Shown: positions 27,420 through 36,931, counted from the first letter of the stretch. The stretch is DNA of 64,000 bases from Oceanirhabdus seepicola (GCF_023684385.1 NZ_JAGSOJ010000006.1:62001-126000), one strand, 5' to 3'. The notes: a model not told the origin generated them from the letters alone. Made by a program: numbers and translations.

Positions 27420-29159
27420 ATGAAAAGTAAAAAATTAATTGCGCTTACCGTGGCTGCAACAATGGTTATTGGAGGAATGTTTACTTCATGTGGTAACAAG
27501 AATGACAATGCTAAGGGTAATGGAGAAACAAAAAACAATCAAGCAGCTAAAGATAAGGACAATCAAGGGGATAAGGCAGAAGGAGAGAACCTTGACAAAG
27601 AACAGTATATGAACGTTTTCTTAGATCATGAACCAAAATCACTTGACCCTTCAAGATCATCAGATATGTATTCTAATCAAATATTGACACACATCGTTGA
27701 TGGCTTAACTAGAATTGAACAAGATGAAAACGGGGACAAGATTGTTCCAGGAATAGCTGAGAGTTGGGATGTAAGTGATGATGGATTAGTATGGACATTC
27801 CATTTGAGAGATGCAAAATGGTCCGATGGAGAAAAGGTAACTGCTGAACAGTTTGAGTATGGTCTTAAGAGAACATTAAATCCTGACACTGGATCTAAAT
27901 ATGCGTGGATTATAACACCAGTTATTAAAAATGCTGCAGCATTTAATACAGGAGAATGTACTGCTGAAGAAGTAGGGGTTAAGGTGATTGATGAAAAAAC
28001 AATACAATACACATTAGAAATTCCAGCTCCATACTTTTTAGATCTTACTTACTTTAGAGTATTATTCCCACAGAGAAAAGATATGGTTGAGAAATATGGG
28101 GAGGGTTATGGTTCAGAAGCTGAACATATGATTTCAAATGGTGCATTCACACTTGAAAGTTGGATACATGATAGTGAAGTAACTTTCAAGAAAAATCCTG
28201 AATACTGGAACGCAGAAGAAGTTATACTTGATAAAATTAATATGAGTATTATTTCAGATCGAAGCTCTAGATATAACACATTATTAACTGGAGACATAGA
28301 TCTAGGTCCTGTTGCTGCCCCAGAATGGATTGAAAAATTTAATGCTATGGATGATATGGTTTACAATGAATCAGTAAAACCTTCTACTAGTTTTCAATTT
28401 TTCAACCAAAACGGTAGATATTTTAAAAATGACAAAATTAGAAAAGCGTTCATTATAGCTTATAATAGAGAAAAGTATATTGATGTTCAATTAAACGGTA
28501 TGGCAATGCCAGCATATGCTTGGATACCACCAACAGTACAAATCAGTGGAGTAGATTTTAGAGACAAAGCTAATTCTGCGCCAGTTCAAAGACTTATTGA
28601 TGAAAATCCAGATCCTAAAGCATTATTGATTGAAGGACTAAAAGAGCTTGGAGAAAGTGAAAACCCATCAGATATGACAATAAGGTTTCTTAAAGGTTCA
28701 ACTACTGCTCGATCTAAGCAAGCTGCTGAATTGGAACAACAGATGTTTCAAAATACTTTAGGGGTTAATTTGGAAATTGATTTCATGGACTGGGCTATAT
28801 TCCAAGAGAAAACTGATAACATGGAATATGAACTTGCAGGAATGATGTGGACTGGAGACTACAATGATCCAAATACTTTCTTAGAAATGTTTACTTCAGC
28901 AGCTGCAATGACACCAACTGGATGGGTGAATAAAGAGTATGATAAATTGATTGCAGATGCTGCTAAAACAATTGATCAAGAAGAAAGACTAAAAATGTTT
29001 AAGAGAGCTGAAGAAATTCTTATTTATGAAGATGCAAATATCTGTCCAACGAATTATGATATAGAACCAACATTTACTAGAACTTATGTTAAAGGTTACA
29101 TGAAACCTTTATTTGGAGGAATGGACTTAACTAAAGCTTACACTGTTGGAAGAAAATAA
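27420..29159 (+). CDS. oppA: Peptide-binding lipoprotein OppA (orphan copy 3)
   Basis: 579 residues; signal peptide MKSKKLIALTVAATM with lipobox FTSC, an Asn/Lys/Asp-rich linker of about 35 residues, then SBP family 5 domain. It is the most divergent of the three orphans: QFFNQNGRYF in place of YEIYNQ, EIDFMDWAIFQEK, and CPTNYDIEPT near the C-terminus where the others have SPW. No permease or ATPase genes adjoin it, so it presumably feeds OppBCDF of operon 1 or 2. It has its own promoter, leader and terminator. Confidence 0.93.
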   Translation: MKSKKLIALTVAATMVIGGMFTSCGNKNDNAKGNGETKNNQAAKDKDNQGDKAEGENLDKEQYMNVFLDHEPKSLDPSRSSDMYSNQILTHIVDGLTRIEQDENGDKIVPGIAESWDVSDDGLVWTFHLRDAKWSDGEKVTAEQFEYGLKRTLNPDTGSKYAWIITPVIKNAAAFNTGECTAEEVGVKVIDEKTIQYTLEIPAPYFLDLTYFRVLFPQRKDMVEKYGEGYGSEAEHMISNGAFTLESWIHDSEVTFKKNPEYWNAEEVILDKINMSIISDRSSRYNTLLTGDIDLGPVAAPEWIEKFNAMDDMVYNESVKPSTSFQFFNQNGRYFKNDKIRKAFIIAYNREKYIDVQLNGMAMPAYAWIPPTVQISGVDFRDKANSAPVQRLIDENPDPKALLIEGLKELGESENPSDMTIRFLKGSTTARSKQAAELEQQMFQNTLGVNLEIDFMDWAIFQEKTDNMEYELAGMMWTGDYNDPNTFLEMFTSAAAMTPTGWVNKEYDKLIADAAKTIDQEERLKMFKRAEEILIYEDANICPTNYDIEPTFTRTYVKGYMKPLFGGMDLTKAYTVGRK

Positions 29160-29166
29160 TTTTTTT

Positions 29167-29223
29167 AAAAAGAGGCTGTTTCAAAATAGAAAGATATTTC
29201 TATGGCGAGACAGTCATTTTTGT
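29167..29223 (+). terminator. Terminator after oppA3
   Basis: Imperfect stem AAAGAGGCTGTTTC / GAGACAGTCATTTTT with an internal AGAAA/TTTCT hairpin. It differs from the AGAGTA stems after the other orphans. Confidence 0.65.
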
Positions 29224-29550
29224 GTAGCGCGGTAATAGGCAGTCGCATTATGACTTGGCTACATTTTGAATAAGTTGCATGCAAAAATATAAAGTGACAG
29301 ATGTGGTGTAACTTTGTATAAAAAAGTTACCGCATAAAAAGAGTATAAAATGGTGTTTTTGGTATAAGGTCGTTAGATCTCTATTTGTTAGGCATAAAAT
29401 TATATTATTCAGCTATCAGTATATGGGAATACTTCAATTATCTATTCAGTGTAGAAAAAAAATCAAACGATATTTAGATAGCTAAGAGCGTATAAATAGT
29501 AATGGAAAGCTTTTGGGTTTAATCTATAATTATGACAAAAAAACAGAACC
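29224..29550. other. Intergenic, nothing recognised
   Basis: About 325 nt between the oppA3 terminator and the oppA4 promoter. A short inverted pair (GGTAAT at 29231 region, GTTACC at 29329 region) may be fortuitous. No frame, known RNA or repeat shared with the window was seen. Confidence 0.35.
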
Positions 29551-29625
29551 TTACAAAAATGTAATGTAAGATTGTAAGTAATGTAAGGTAAATGTAAGGT
29601 AGAAGTAAGAAAAATATGTTAAAAT
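29551..29625 (+). promoter_or_regulatory. oppA4 promoter with palindrome and 11-bp repeat array
   Basis: TTACA-AAAA-TGTAA at 29551-29564; in-phase units at 29561 (GTAAT), 29572 (degenerate), 29583, 29594 and 29605 (each GTAAG), the last 15 bp before the -10 TAAAAT at 29620-29625, which is preceded by TGT. Palindrome start to -10 is 69 bp. Further out-of-phase GTAAG copies sit at 29566 and 29574. Confidence 0.75.
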
Positions 29626-29971
29626 ACTATTAACATAAAGCTAAAGAAAAGTGCTTAACTGATAAATAAACACAGAATATCAGTAATAATTTCAAATTTA
29701 TTCAAATCACATCAAGTTTTGAAGTGTATCACATTATATTATGAATAAAACTTAAGGTTATTAATTGATTTAAAGAAATTTTTTTTAGCTCAAACATTAC
29801 AATTACATAAGTTAAGCATTACTTTAAGTTAAACTTTCAGAATAAAAAAACTTTATTCAAAATGAATTAATTAGGTGTGATGATATTCATTCATACAAAG
29901 GAAAAAAAGTTACTTTAAAAATAAACACTTTATTGTATCTAATAAAGTTAAATTTAAAAGGGGGATTTAAA
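29626..29971 (+). promoter_or_regulatory. Long conserved leader of oppA4
   Basis: About 340 nt, the closest relative of the oppA3 leader. The shared blocks include AGTGCTTAACTGATAAATAA, ATCACATCAAGTTTTGAA, TTTCAGAATA and CAAAGGAAAA, and the last 27 nt before the ATG, including AAGGGGG, are the same as for oppA3. Confidence 0.6.
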
Positions 29972-31708
29972 ATGAAGAGTAAAAAATTAATTGCGCTTAC
30001 CGTGGCTGCAACAATGGTTGCTGGAGGTATGTTTACTTCATGTGGTAACAAGAAAGATGATGCTAAGGGTAATGAAAAAGCAAATGCCAATCAAGGGGAT
30101 AATGATAAGGGCAATCAAGGGGATAATGAAGAATCAAAGCTTGATAAAGAGCAGTATATGAAAATATTCATAGATGCTGAACCAAAAACAATTGACCCTT
30201 CTAGATCTACTGATTTGTATTCAAATCAAATATTGACACATATTGTTGATGGATTGACTAGAATTGAGCAAGATGAAAATGGGGACAAGATTGTTCCAGG
30301 AATCGCTGAAAGTTGGAGTGTAAGTGATGATGGATTAGTATGGACATTTAATTTGAGAGATGCAAAATGGAGTGATGGAGTAGCAGTAACTGCTAATGAC
30401 TTCAAATATGGTGTTACTAGAACGTTGGATCCTAACACTGGATCAAAATATGCATGGTTAATAACACCAGTTATTAAAAATGCTGATGCATTTAACTCTG
30501 GTTCAGCTACTGCAGATGAACTAGGAATAAAAGTAATTGATGAGAAGACTATTGAATTTACATTAGAATCACCAATAGCTTACTTCTTAGATCTTACTTA
30601 CTTTAGAGTAATGTTACCTCAGAGACAAGATATTGTTGAGAAATATGGTGAAGGTTATGGTTCAGAAGCCGACCAAATGATATCAAATGGTGCATTTGTA
30701 CTTGATACTTGGGTGCATGATAGTGAAGTAACTTTCAAGAAAAATCCTACTTACTGGAATGCTGATGAAGTTATACTTGAAAATGTAACAATGAGTATTG
30801 TTAAAGATGAAAGTGCTAGAATGAATACTTTATTAACTGGTGATGTTGATTTAGGTGGAGTTTCTAAACAAGAGTGGAGAGATAAATTTGACGCTATGGA
30901 AGAAATGGTTTATTCTTCAAAAGCTAAGCCATCTGCATCATATGAGATATATAACCAAACTAATAAGTATTTTAAGAATGATAAGATTAGAAAAGCATTT
31001 ATTATTTCATTAGATAGAGAAAGGCTTGTTGAGGTTTTATATAGAGGTATTGGTGAGCCTGCATATGCTTGGGTACCACCTTCAGTGCAAATTGGTGGAA
31101 AAGATTTTAGAGGAGAAGTTAATTCAAATCCAGTACAAAAACTTATGGATGAAAATCCAGATCCAAAAGCATTGTTGATTGAAGGTCTTAAAGAACTTGG
31201 ACTAAGTGAAGATCCAGCAGATATGACTGTAACTATGCTTCAAAGTGGAACAGATGCTAGATCTAAAGAGTTTGCAGAATTCGAACAACAATTATTAGAA
31301 AAGAAATTAGGAATTAATGTAAAAGTTGATTATTATGATTGGGCTATATTTAGTGAAAAATGTGATAATCTTGAATATGAATTTGCTTCAATGGGATGGG
31401 GCGGAGACTACAATGACCCGAATACTTTCTTAGAAATGTTTACTTCAACAGCTGGTATAGCTCCAACTGGATGGGTAAATGAAGAGTATGACAAGTTAAT
31501 TGCAGACGCTGCTCAAACAATTGATCAAGAAGCAAGAACAAAAATGTTTAAGAGAGCTGAAGAGATTCTTATTTATGAAGATGCTAATATGTCACCATGG
31601 TTATACAGATCAAGTTCAACATTCTCAAGAGAATATGCTAAAGGTGTTATGACTCCTTTATTCGGAACAATTGATGTAACTAAAGCTTACACAGTTGGAA
31701 GAAAATAA
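29972..31708 (+). CDS. oppA: Peptide-binding lipoprotein OppA (orphan copy 4)
   Basis: 578 residues; the signal peptide is nearly the same as copy 3, lipobox FTSC, linker with two tandem GDN(D/E)-type repeats rich in Gly/Asn/Asp, then SBP family 5 domain. The frame is open from 29933, but the ATG at 29972, behind AAGGGGG, aligns with copies 3 and 5. SKAKPSASYEIYNQ and YDWAIFSEK pocket segments are shared with copy 5, making these two the closest pair. Monocistronic. Confidence 0.93.
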   Translation: MKSKKLIALTVAATMVAGGMFTSCGNKKDDAKGNEKANANQGDNDKGNQGDNEESKLDKEQYMKIFIDAEPKTIDPSRSTDLYSNQILTHIVDGLTRIEQDENGDKIVPGIAESWSVSDDGLVWTFNLRDAKWSDGVAVTANDFKYGVTRTLDPNTGSKYAWLITPVIKNADAFNSGSATADELGIKVIDEKTIEFTLESPIAYFLDLTYFRVMLPQRQDIVEKYGEGYGSEADQMISNGAFVLDTWVHDSEVTFKKNPTYWNADEVILENVTMSIVKDESARMNTLLTGDVDLGGVSKQEWRDKFDAMEEMVYSSKAKPSASYEIYNQTNKYFKNDKIRKAFIISLDRERLVEVLYRGIGEPAYAWVPPSVQIGGKDFRGEVNSNPVQKLMDENPDPKALLIEGLKELGLSEDPADMTVTMLQSGTDARSKEFAEFEQQLLEKKLGINVKVDYYDWAIFSEKCDNLEYEFASMGWGGDYNDPNTFLEMFTSTAGIAPTGWVNEEYDKLIADAAQTIDQEARTKMFKRAEEILIYEDANMSPWLYRSSSTFSREYAKGVMTPLFGTIDVTKAYTVGRK

Positions 31709-31717
31709 TTGATTTCA

Positions 31718-31750
31718 AAGCCAGAGTATTAATACTCTGGCTTTTTATTT
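31718..31750 (+). terminator. Terminator after oppA4
   Basis: Perfect stem AAAGCCAGAGTA/TACTCTGGCTTT, TTAA loop, T run. Confidence 0.9.
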
Positions 31751-31832
31751 TTGGATAATTAATGATTAGAAGGAACCAAATAGATATTGAGATGCTTGGT
31801 CTTTATTAATAATCATGACAAAAAAAGACATC

Positions 31833-31907
31833 TTACGACAATGTAATGTAAGGTTGTAAGTAATGTAAGATAAAAGTAAGGTAAGAGTAAGTTGAATATG
31901 TTAAAAT
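31833..31907 (+). promoter_or_regulatory. oppA5 promoter with palindrome and 11-bp repeat array
   Basis: TTACG-ACAA-TGTAA at 31833-31846; units at 31843 (GTAAT), 31854 (degenerate), 31865, 31876 and 31887 (each GTAAG), the last 15 bp before -10 TAAAAT at 31902-31907, preceded by TGT. Palindrome start to -10 is 69 bp, exactly as for oppA4. Confidence 0.75.
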
Positions 31908-32262
31908 AATATTAACAGAAGAGTTGAAGAAGACTTCTGATTGCTTGAAACCACAGAATATGAGGGTGTATTTCAGAATTATTAAGATTACATCAAATTT
32001 TAGAATTTCATTATATTGTGAATAAAATTTAAGAATATTAAATAATTTACAAAGAAAGAATTTTTTTTAGCTAAAACATTACAAATACATAAGGTGGATA
32101 TTACTTTAAACAAAGGTTTCAGAATAAAGAAACAATTATTTAAAATTAATTTTAAGAAGATATGTTGATAATCATTTAAACAAATGAAAAAAATATTAAG
32201 TACATCAAGATTAAACACTTTATTATACAAATTAAAGTGAAATAAACAAAGGGGGATTTGTG
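31908..32262 (+). promoter_or_regulatory. Long conserved leader of oppA5
   Basis: About 350 nt, alignable with the oppA3 and oppA4 leaders but more diverged (CCACAGAATATGAGGGTGTA, GATTACATCAAATTTTAGAA, GGTTTCAGAATAAAG). The order of blocks is kept. No conserved open frame. Confidence 0.55.
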
Positions 32263-33978
32263 ATGAGAAGTAAAAAATTACTTGCACTTACTATGGCTGC
32301 AACAATGGCTGTTGGAGGGGTGTTAACTTCATGTGGTAAAAAAGATGAGAGTGCTAAGGTGAATGAAAAAACAAATGATTCGCAAGGGACGAAGGATGAA
32401 GGGGAGAAGATTGACGAAGAGCAGTATATGAAAATTTTCTTAGACCAAGAGCCAAAATCAATTGACCCTTCAAGATCAACTGATATGTATTCTAATCAAA
32501 TATTAACACATATGGTTGATGGATTAACTAGAATTGAGCAAGATGAAAATGGGGACAAGATTGTTCCGGGAATCGCTGAAAGTTGGAATGTAAGTGATGA
32601 TGGATTAGTATGGACATTCAATTTGAGAGATGCAAAGTGGAGTGATGGAGTAGCAGTAACTGCGAAAGATTTCGAGTATGGTGTTAAAAGAACATTAGAT
32701 CCTCAAACTGGATCAAGATATGCGTGGTTAATAACACCAGTTATTAAAAACGCAGCTGCATTTAACTCAGGTGAGGGTACTGCAGATGAACTAGGAATTA
32801 AGGTGATTGATGAAAAGACAATAGAATTTACATTAGAATCTCCAATAGCATACTTCTTAGATCTTACTTACTTTAGAGTAATGCTACCACAGAGACAAGA
32901 TATAATTGAGAAATATGGTGAAAGTTATGGTTCTGAAGCCGAGCAAATGGTTTCAAATGGTGCATTCACACTTGAAAGCTGGATACATGACAGTAAGCTA
33001 ACTTTTAAGAAAAATCCTACTTATTGGAATGCAGATGAAGTTATACTTGAAGATTTAACAATGAATATTGTTAAAGATGAAAGTGCTAGAATGAATACTA
33101 TATTCACTGGAGATGTTGATTTAGGTGCAGTTTCTAAAGCGGAATGGAGAGAAAAATTTGAAGCAATGGATGAGTTAGTATATTCATCAAAAGCTAAGCC
33201 ATCTGCATCATATGAGATATATAACCAAAATAATAGATACTTTAAGAATGATAAAATCAGAAAAGCGTTTATTATATCTTTAAATAGAGAAGATGTTGTT
33301 GATGTACTATATAGAGGTGTTGGACAACCAGCATACGCGTGGGTACCACCTTCAGTACAAATTGGAGGAGCAGATTTTAGAGAAAAAGCTGATTCGTTAC
33401 CAGTTAAAAAACTTATGGACGAAAATCCAGATCCAAAAGCATTATTGATTGAGGGACTTAAAGAACTTGGAGAGAGTGAAAATCCAGCAGATATGAGTAT
33501 TACTATGCTTCAAAGTGGAACAGATGCAAGATCAAGAGAGTTTGCTGAGTTCGAGCAACAATTATTAGTTAATAATTTAGGAATTAATGTAAGTGTTGAA
33601 TACTATGATTGGGCTATATTTAGTGAGAAACTAGATAATCTTGAGTATGAGTTTGCTTCATTAGGATGGGGAGGAGATTATAACGATCCTAATACTTTCT
33701 TAGAAATGTTTACTTCAACAGCTGGTATAGCACCAACTGGATGGGTGAATGAAGAGTATGACAAGTTAATTGCTGATGCTGCTCAAACAATTGATCAAGA
33801 AGCAAGATTAAAAATGTTCAAGAGAGCTGAAGAAATTCTTATTTATGAAGATGGTAATATGTCTCCATGGATATTCAGAGCAAGTTCAACATTCACAAGA
33901 AAATATGCTAAAGGTGTTATGACTCCGTTATTCGGAACAATAGATGTAACTAAAGCTTACACAGTAGGAAGAAAATAA
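32263..33978 (+). CDS. oppA: Peptide-binding lipoprotein OppA (orphan copy 5)
   Basis: 571 residues; lipobox LTSC, short Lys/Glu/Asp linker, SBP family 5 domain ending TPLFGTIDVTKAYTVGRK like copy 4. A GTG at 32260 is adjacent, but ATG 32263 aligns with the other orphans and sits 7 nt behind AAGGGGG. Monocistronic with its own promoter, leader and terminator. Confidence 0.93.
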   Translation: MRSKKLLALTMAATMAVGGVLTSCGKKDESAKVNEKTNDSQGTKDEGEKIDEEQYMKIFLDQEPKSIDPSRSTDMYSNQILTHMVDGLTRIEQDENGDKIVPGIAESWNVSDDGLVWTFNLRDAKWSDGVAVTAKDFEYGVKRTLDPQTGSRYAWLITPVIKNAAAFNSGEGTADELGIKVIDEKTIEFTLESPIAYFLDLTYFRVMLPQRQDIIEKYGESYGSEAEQMVSNGAFTLESWIHDSKLTFKKNPTYWNADEVILEDLTMNIVKDESARMNTIFTGDVDLGAVSKAEWREKFEAMDELVYSSKAKPSASYEIYNQNNRYFKNDKIRKAFIISLNREDVVDVLYRGVGQPAYAWVPPSVQIGGADFREKADSLPVKKLMDENPDPKALLIEGLKELGESENPADMSITMLQSGTDARSREFAEFEQQLLVNNLGINVSVEYYDWAIFSEKLDNLEYEFASLGWGGDYNDPNTFLEMFTSTAGIAPTGWVNEEYDKLIADAAQTIDQEARLKMFKRAEEILIYEDGNMSPWIFRASSTFTRKYAKGVMTPLFGTIDVTKAYTVGRK

Positions 33979-34001
33979 GTAATAGAAAATAATTAATTTT
34001 C

Positions 34002-34035
34002 AAAAGCCAGAGTATCAGTACTCTGGCTTTTGCTT
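34002..34035 (+). terminator. Terminator after oppA5
   Basis: Perfect stem AAAAGCCAGAGTA/TACTCTGGCTTTT with TCAG loop, then GCTTTTCTT. Confidence 0.85.
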
Positions 34036-34115
34036 TTCTTCTCTTTGTCTATATTGAATAAAAATCTTCTTTAAAGTTAAAAATAAAAATATAATAACTT
34101 AAAGGAGATTTTGTT

Positions 34116-34364
34116 ATGGGAAATACACCTTTGAAAAAAGTAATAAAAGCTAAATTGAAGGCAAATAGAGAACTTACTGAAATGGAAAAATTAAGAGAGA
34201 AGCTTAAATACGAAATTGCTGGAGAATTAGGGTTAGATGAGAAAGTTAAAAAGGAAGGTTGGGGAGCGCTTACTGCTGAAGAGAGCGGAAGAATTGGTGG
34301 AATGATGACTAAAAGAAAAAAAACATTAAATCTTCCGAAAAATAAAGACATATTAAAAAATTAA
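34116..34364 (+). CDS. Small acid-soluble spore protein, alpha/beta type
   Basis: 82 residues. The conserved block LKYEIAGELGLDEKVK, then GWGALTAEESGRIGG and MTKRK is that of alpha/beta-type SASPs. These coat spore DNA in the forespore and are degraded at germination by GPR protease, which cuts at the EIA site. AAAGGAG precedes the ATG. Expected to be transcribed by sigma-G in the forespore; I could not fix the promoter with confidence. It is a monocistronic gene just after the opp block. Confidence 0.95.
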   Translation: MGNTPLKKVIKAKLKANRELTEMEKLREKLKYEIAGELGLDEKVKKEGWGALTAEESGRIGGMMTKRKKTLNLPKNKDILKN

Positions 34365-34482
34365 TATCTTTAATAAAAGAGAGTTTTTTGGTATAATACA
34401 TAATTAGAGAAAAGTGAGTTTGTTGAGCAAACCCTAAAAGTGTAGAAATATACAATAGATGTTAAACAAGGCTTTTTAATAA

Positions 34483-34519
34483 AGTGTAGCTTTTAGATGT
34501 TATTCTAAAAGCTTATACT
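34483..34519. repeat. Hairpin ahead of the methyltransferase gene
   Basis: GCTTTTAGA and TCTAAAAGC form a perfect 9-bp stem extended by AGTGTA/TATACT with one bulge. It lies 17 nt before the ATG at 34536, without a T run, so it is more likely a 5'-UTR structure than a terminator. Confidence 0.4.
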
Positions 34520-34535
34520 GTTTTGAGGTGAAATT

Positions 34536-35276
34536 ATGATATGTTATAATAGGTTAGCAGAAATTTATGATCAATTAATATATGAAGATATTGATTATAA
34601 TAATATTGGAAATTTTATAATGAATCAAATGGAACAATTGGACATAAATAAAAAGAAGTATTTAGACCTCGCCTGCGGTACGGGGAATCTTACAGCTAGT
34701 ATCGGGGAAAATTTTAATTCGGTATATGGTTTGGATTTATCACAAGATATGTTATGTAAAGCTGAAGATAAATTGAGAGATAATAAATTGAACCATAAAT
34801 TATTTTGTATGGATATAACTGATTTCTATATAAATGATAAAGTTGATTTAGTAACAAGTTGTCTTGATTCTACCAACTATATTATAGAAGAGAAAAAATT
34901 GATAAACTATTTTAAATGTGTCTATAATGTTCTAAATGAAAAAGGAATATTTGTATTTGATATAAATTCGGAATATAAACTGAAAGAGATATTAGGAAAT
35001 AATACATATACATATGATGAAGAAGATGTATTCTATGTATGGGAAAATGAAATTGAGAATGAATGTATTAATATGTATTTAACTTTTTTTATTAAGAATG
35101 GACAAGTATACGAGAGATTTGATGAAGAACATTTAGAGAGAATATATTCTGTTAATATGATGGAAAGTATTTTAAAATCATGTGGATTTGATATAATTAA
35201 GATTAGGGATAACTATTCAGAGAATAAAGTTACGGAAACTACAGAGAGAATTGTATTTGTAGTTAAGAAAAGATAA
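34536..35276 (+). CDS. Class I SAM-dependent methyltransferase
   Basis: 246 residues. Motif [12 protein letters not shown] (~residues 45-55), followed by [15 protein letters not shown] and CLDSTNYI, forms a Rossmann-type methyltransferase core of the Methyltransf_25 kind. It is cytoplasmic; the substrate (small molecule or tRNA) is unknown. GAGGTG precedes the ATG. It lies 14 nt ahead of hslO and is probably co-transcribed with it. Confidence 0.9.
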   Translation: MICYNRLAEIYDQLIYEDIDYNNIGNFIMNQMEQLDINKKKYLDLACGTGNLTASIGENFNSVYGLDLSQDMLCKAEDKLRDNKLNHKLFCMDITDFYINDKVDLVTSCLDSTNYIIEEKKLINYFKCVYNVLNEKGIFVFDINSEYKLKEILGNNTYTYDEEDVFYVWENEIENECINMYLTFFIKNGQVYERFDEEHLERIYSVNMMESILKSCGFDIIKIRDNYSENKVTETTERIVFVVKKR

Positions 35277-35290
35277 TAGGAGGAAGAAAG

Positions 35291-36169
35291 ATGCAAGATA
35301 AATTAATAAGAGCAATTGCTCATAATGGAGATATTAGAATTATTGGAGCTCAAACTACTAATTTGGTTAATGAAGGAATATCTATTCATAAATGTGCACC
35401 GACTGCGGCTGCTGCATTAGGAAGAATGTTAACGGCTGGTGCTTTAATGGGTTCAACCTTAAAATCAGAGAAAGATAAGCTTACGTTGAAGATGGACGGC
35501 GGTGGAATTGCAAAAGGTGTAATTGTTACTGCTTCAAGTGATTGCAGCGTGAAAGGATATATTGGTAATCCAGACGCTCATTTACCAGCAAATGATAAAG
35601 GAAAGCTAGATGTAAGTGGTATAATTGGAAAAGATGGTAGCTTTGTAGTTATAAGGGATATGGGGTTAAAAAAACCCTATGTAGGTCAAATACCTATATA
35701 TACTGGAGAGATAGGCGATGATATTGCATATTATTATACTACTTCTGAGCAAACACCATCAGCTGTTGGGTTAGGTGTCCTTGTAGAGCCTGACTATACA
35801 GTAAGTGCAGCGGGAGGATTTATTATACAGATGATGCCTGGAGCTAGCGAAATGGTAGCAGAAATATTAATGTATAGATTAGAAGAAATACCTTCAATAA
35901 CTCAGATGTTATCAGAGGGAAAAACAATTGAAGACATACTAAATATAATTTTTGAAGATATGAACCTTCAAATTTTAGATGATGTAAAACCAGAATATAA
36001 ATGCGATTGTAGCAGAGAAAAAGTTGAAAAAGCTCTCATAAGTATAGGTAAAGAGGAATTACAGAAGATTGTAGATGATAATAAGGTTGAAGAAATCGCT
36101 TGTCAATTCTGCAGTACTAAATATGAATTTAAGCCAGAAGATATAAATAAATTAATAACTGAAATTTAA
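35291..36169 (+). CDS. hslO: Hsp33 redox-regulated chaperone
   Basis: 292 residues. An N-terminal substrate-binding domain ([32 protein letters not shown]) and a C-terminal zinc switch with CDC (in [14 protein letters not shown]) and CQFC. Zinc-bound, reduced Hsp33 is inactive; oxidation of the four cysteines releases zinc and activates holdase function. In an anaerobe this protects against oxygen exposure. AGGAGGAAG is the ribosome site. A bidirectional terminator follows. Confidence 0.96.
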   Translation: MQDKLIRAIAHNGDIRIIGAQTTNLVNEGISIHKCAPTAAAALGRMLTAGALMGSTLKSEKDKLTLKMDGGGIAKGVIVTASSDCSVKGYIGNPDAHLPANDKGKLDVSGIIGKDGSFVVIRDMGLKKPYVGQIPIYTGEIGDDIAYYYTTSEQTPSAVGLGVLVEPDYTVSAAGGFIIQMMPGASEMVAEILMYRLEEIPSITQMLSEGKTIEDILNIIFEDMNLQILDDVKPEYKCDCSREKVEKALISIGKEELQKIVDDNKVEEIACQFCSTKYEFKPEDINKLITEI

Positions 36170-36170
36170 T

Positions 36171-36216
36171 AAAAACCCCTTTAATGAGATTTTACAGTTT
36201 CATTGAAGGGGTTTTT
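36171..36216. terminator. Bidirectional terminator between hslO and GME-fold gene
   Basis: AAAAACCCCTT ... AAGGGGTTTTT with an inner TAATGA/TCATTG stem; A and T runs on both sides serve the two convergent genes. Confidence 0.88.
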
Positions 36217-36232
36217 CATCTTTATTCCTATA

Positions 36233-36931
36233 TCATAACCTAATAATGCTTCCACGATCTATTAAATGTGAATCAGAAAGGTAAATAGGTTTAACATCAT
36301 GTTTAATCAAAAACTTTATTATTTCTTTTCCATATTTGAATTTGTCTAGACTACCGAAAAATGCCAACTCTCCTTCTGAAATTAAGCCACAGGTTCCACC
36401 AATAAAACCATAATTTAATCCAGGAAGTTCAATGTCACCAGGAGGAATTTCTAAAACATCAATATCATAAGGGTCCAGAGCTTTTATTATGGATTTATCT
36501 GATGTTATTAATGCCTTATTAGAAACGATAGCAGTTGAACATTTTGTATATCCTTGTTTGACATTTATACATATTTTATCATCTATGAAGGGTATAATAC
36601 TTCTATCTGTGAATTCAAGTGCTGCGATATAATAATCCTTAAGTGAAACGGCATTAAGCAAAATGTTTTTTGGATATGTAGCACCTAAAGAAGATTCAGT
36701 TGATATGACATCAATTTTTTGAGAAGTTAGGCTGTTTATAAAATCATATTGAGCGTCTTTATGGATGATAGCTTTTGAGGTATAAGGAGAGAAAACTTGA
36801 ATGTCAGGATGACCAGCAATTGCATTATATAATATAGGATGTTTTTTTGTCTTAATAATATTGGAACATATCTTTTTTAAAGAAGAAATTTCTTGTAGTG
36901 TAGTTCTATAATCAATAATAATAGTGTTCAA
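36233..36931 (-). CDS. DUF6873-type GME-fold protein
   Basis: About 232 residues. IAGHPDIQVFSPY, VKQGYTKCST and GFIGGTCGLISEGELAFFG resemble proteins annotated with the GME (amidinotransferase-like) fold in clostridia; the Asp/His/Cys in GHPD and GGTCG recall the arginine-deiminase-type catalytic groups, but no activity is known. A GTG at 36940 lies within the GAGGTGA ribosome site, so the TTG at 36931 is the likely start. Stand-alone on the minus strand. Confidence 0.75.
   Translation of the reverse strand: MNTIIIDYRTTLQEISSLKKICSNIIKTKKHPILYNAIAGHPDIQVFSPYTSKAIIHKDAQYDFINSLTSQKIDVISTESSLGATYPKNILLNAVSLKDYYIAALEFTDRSIIPFIDDKICINVKQGYTKCSTAIVSNKALITSDKSIIKALDPYDIDVLEIPPGDIELPGLNYGFIGGTCGLISEGELAFFGSLDKFKYGKEIIKFLIKHDVKPIYLSDSHLIDRGSIIRL

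Noticed and set aside
27420-33978. Triplicated oppA as an assembly artefact
   Set aside because: The copies differ in protein sequence, linker, leader and terminator throughout, so they are genuine diverged paralogues.
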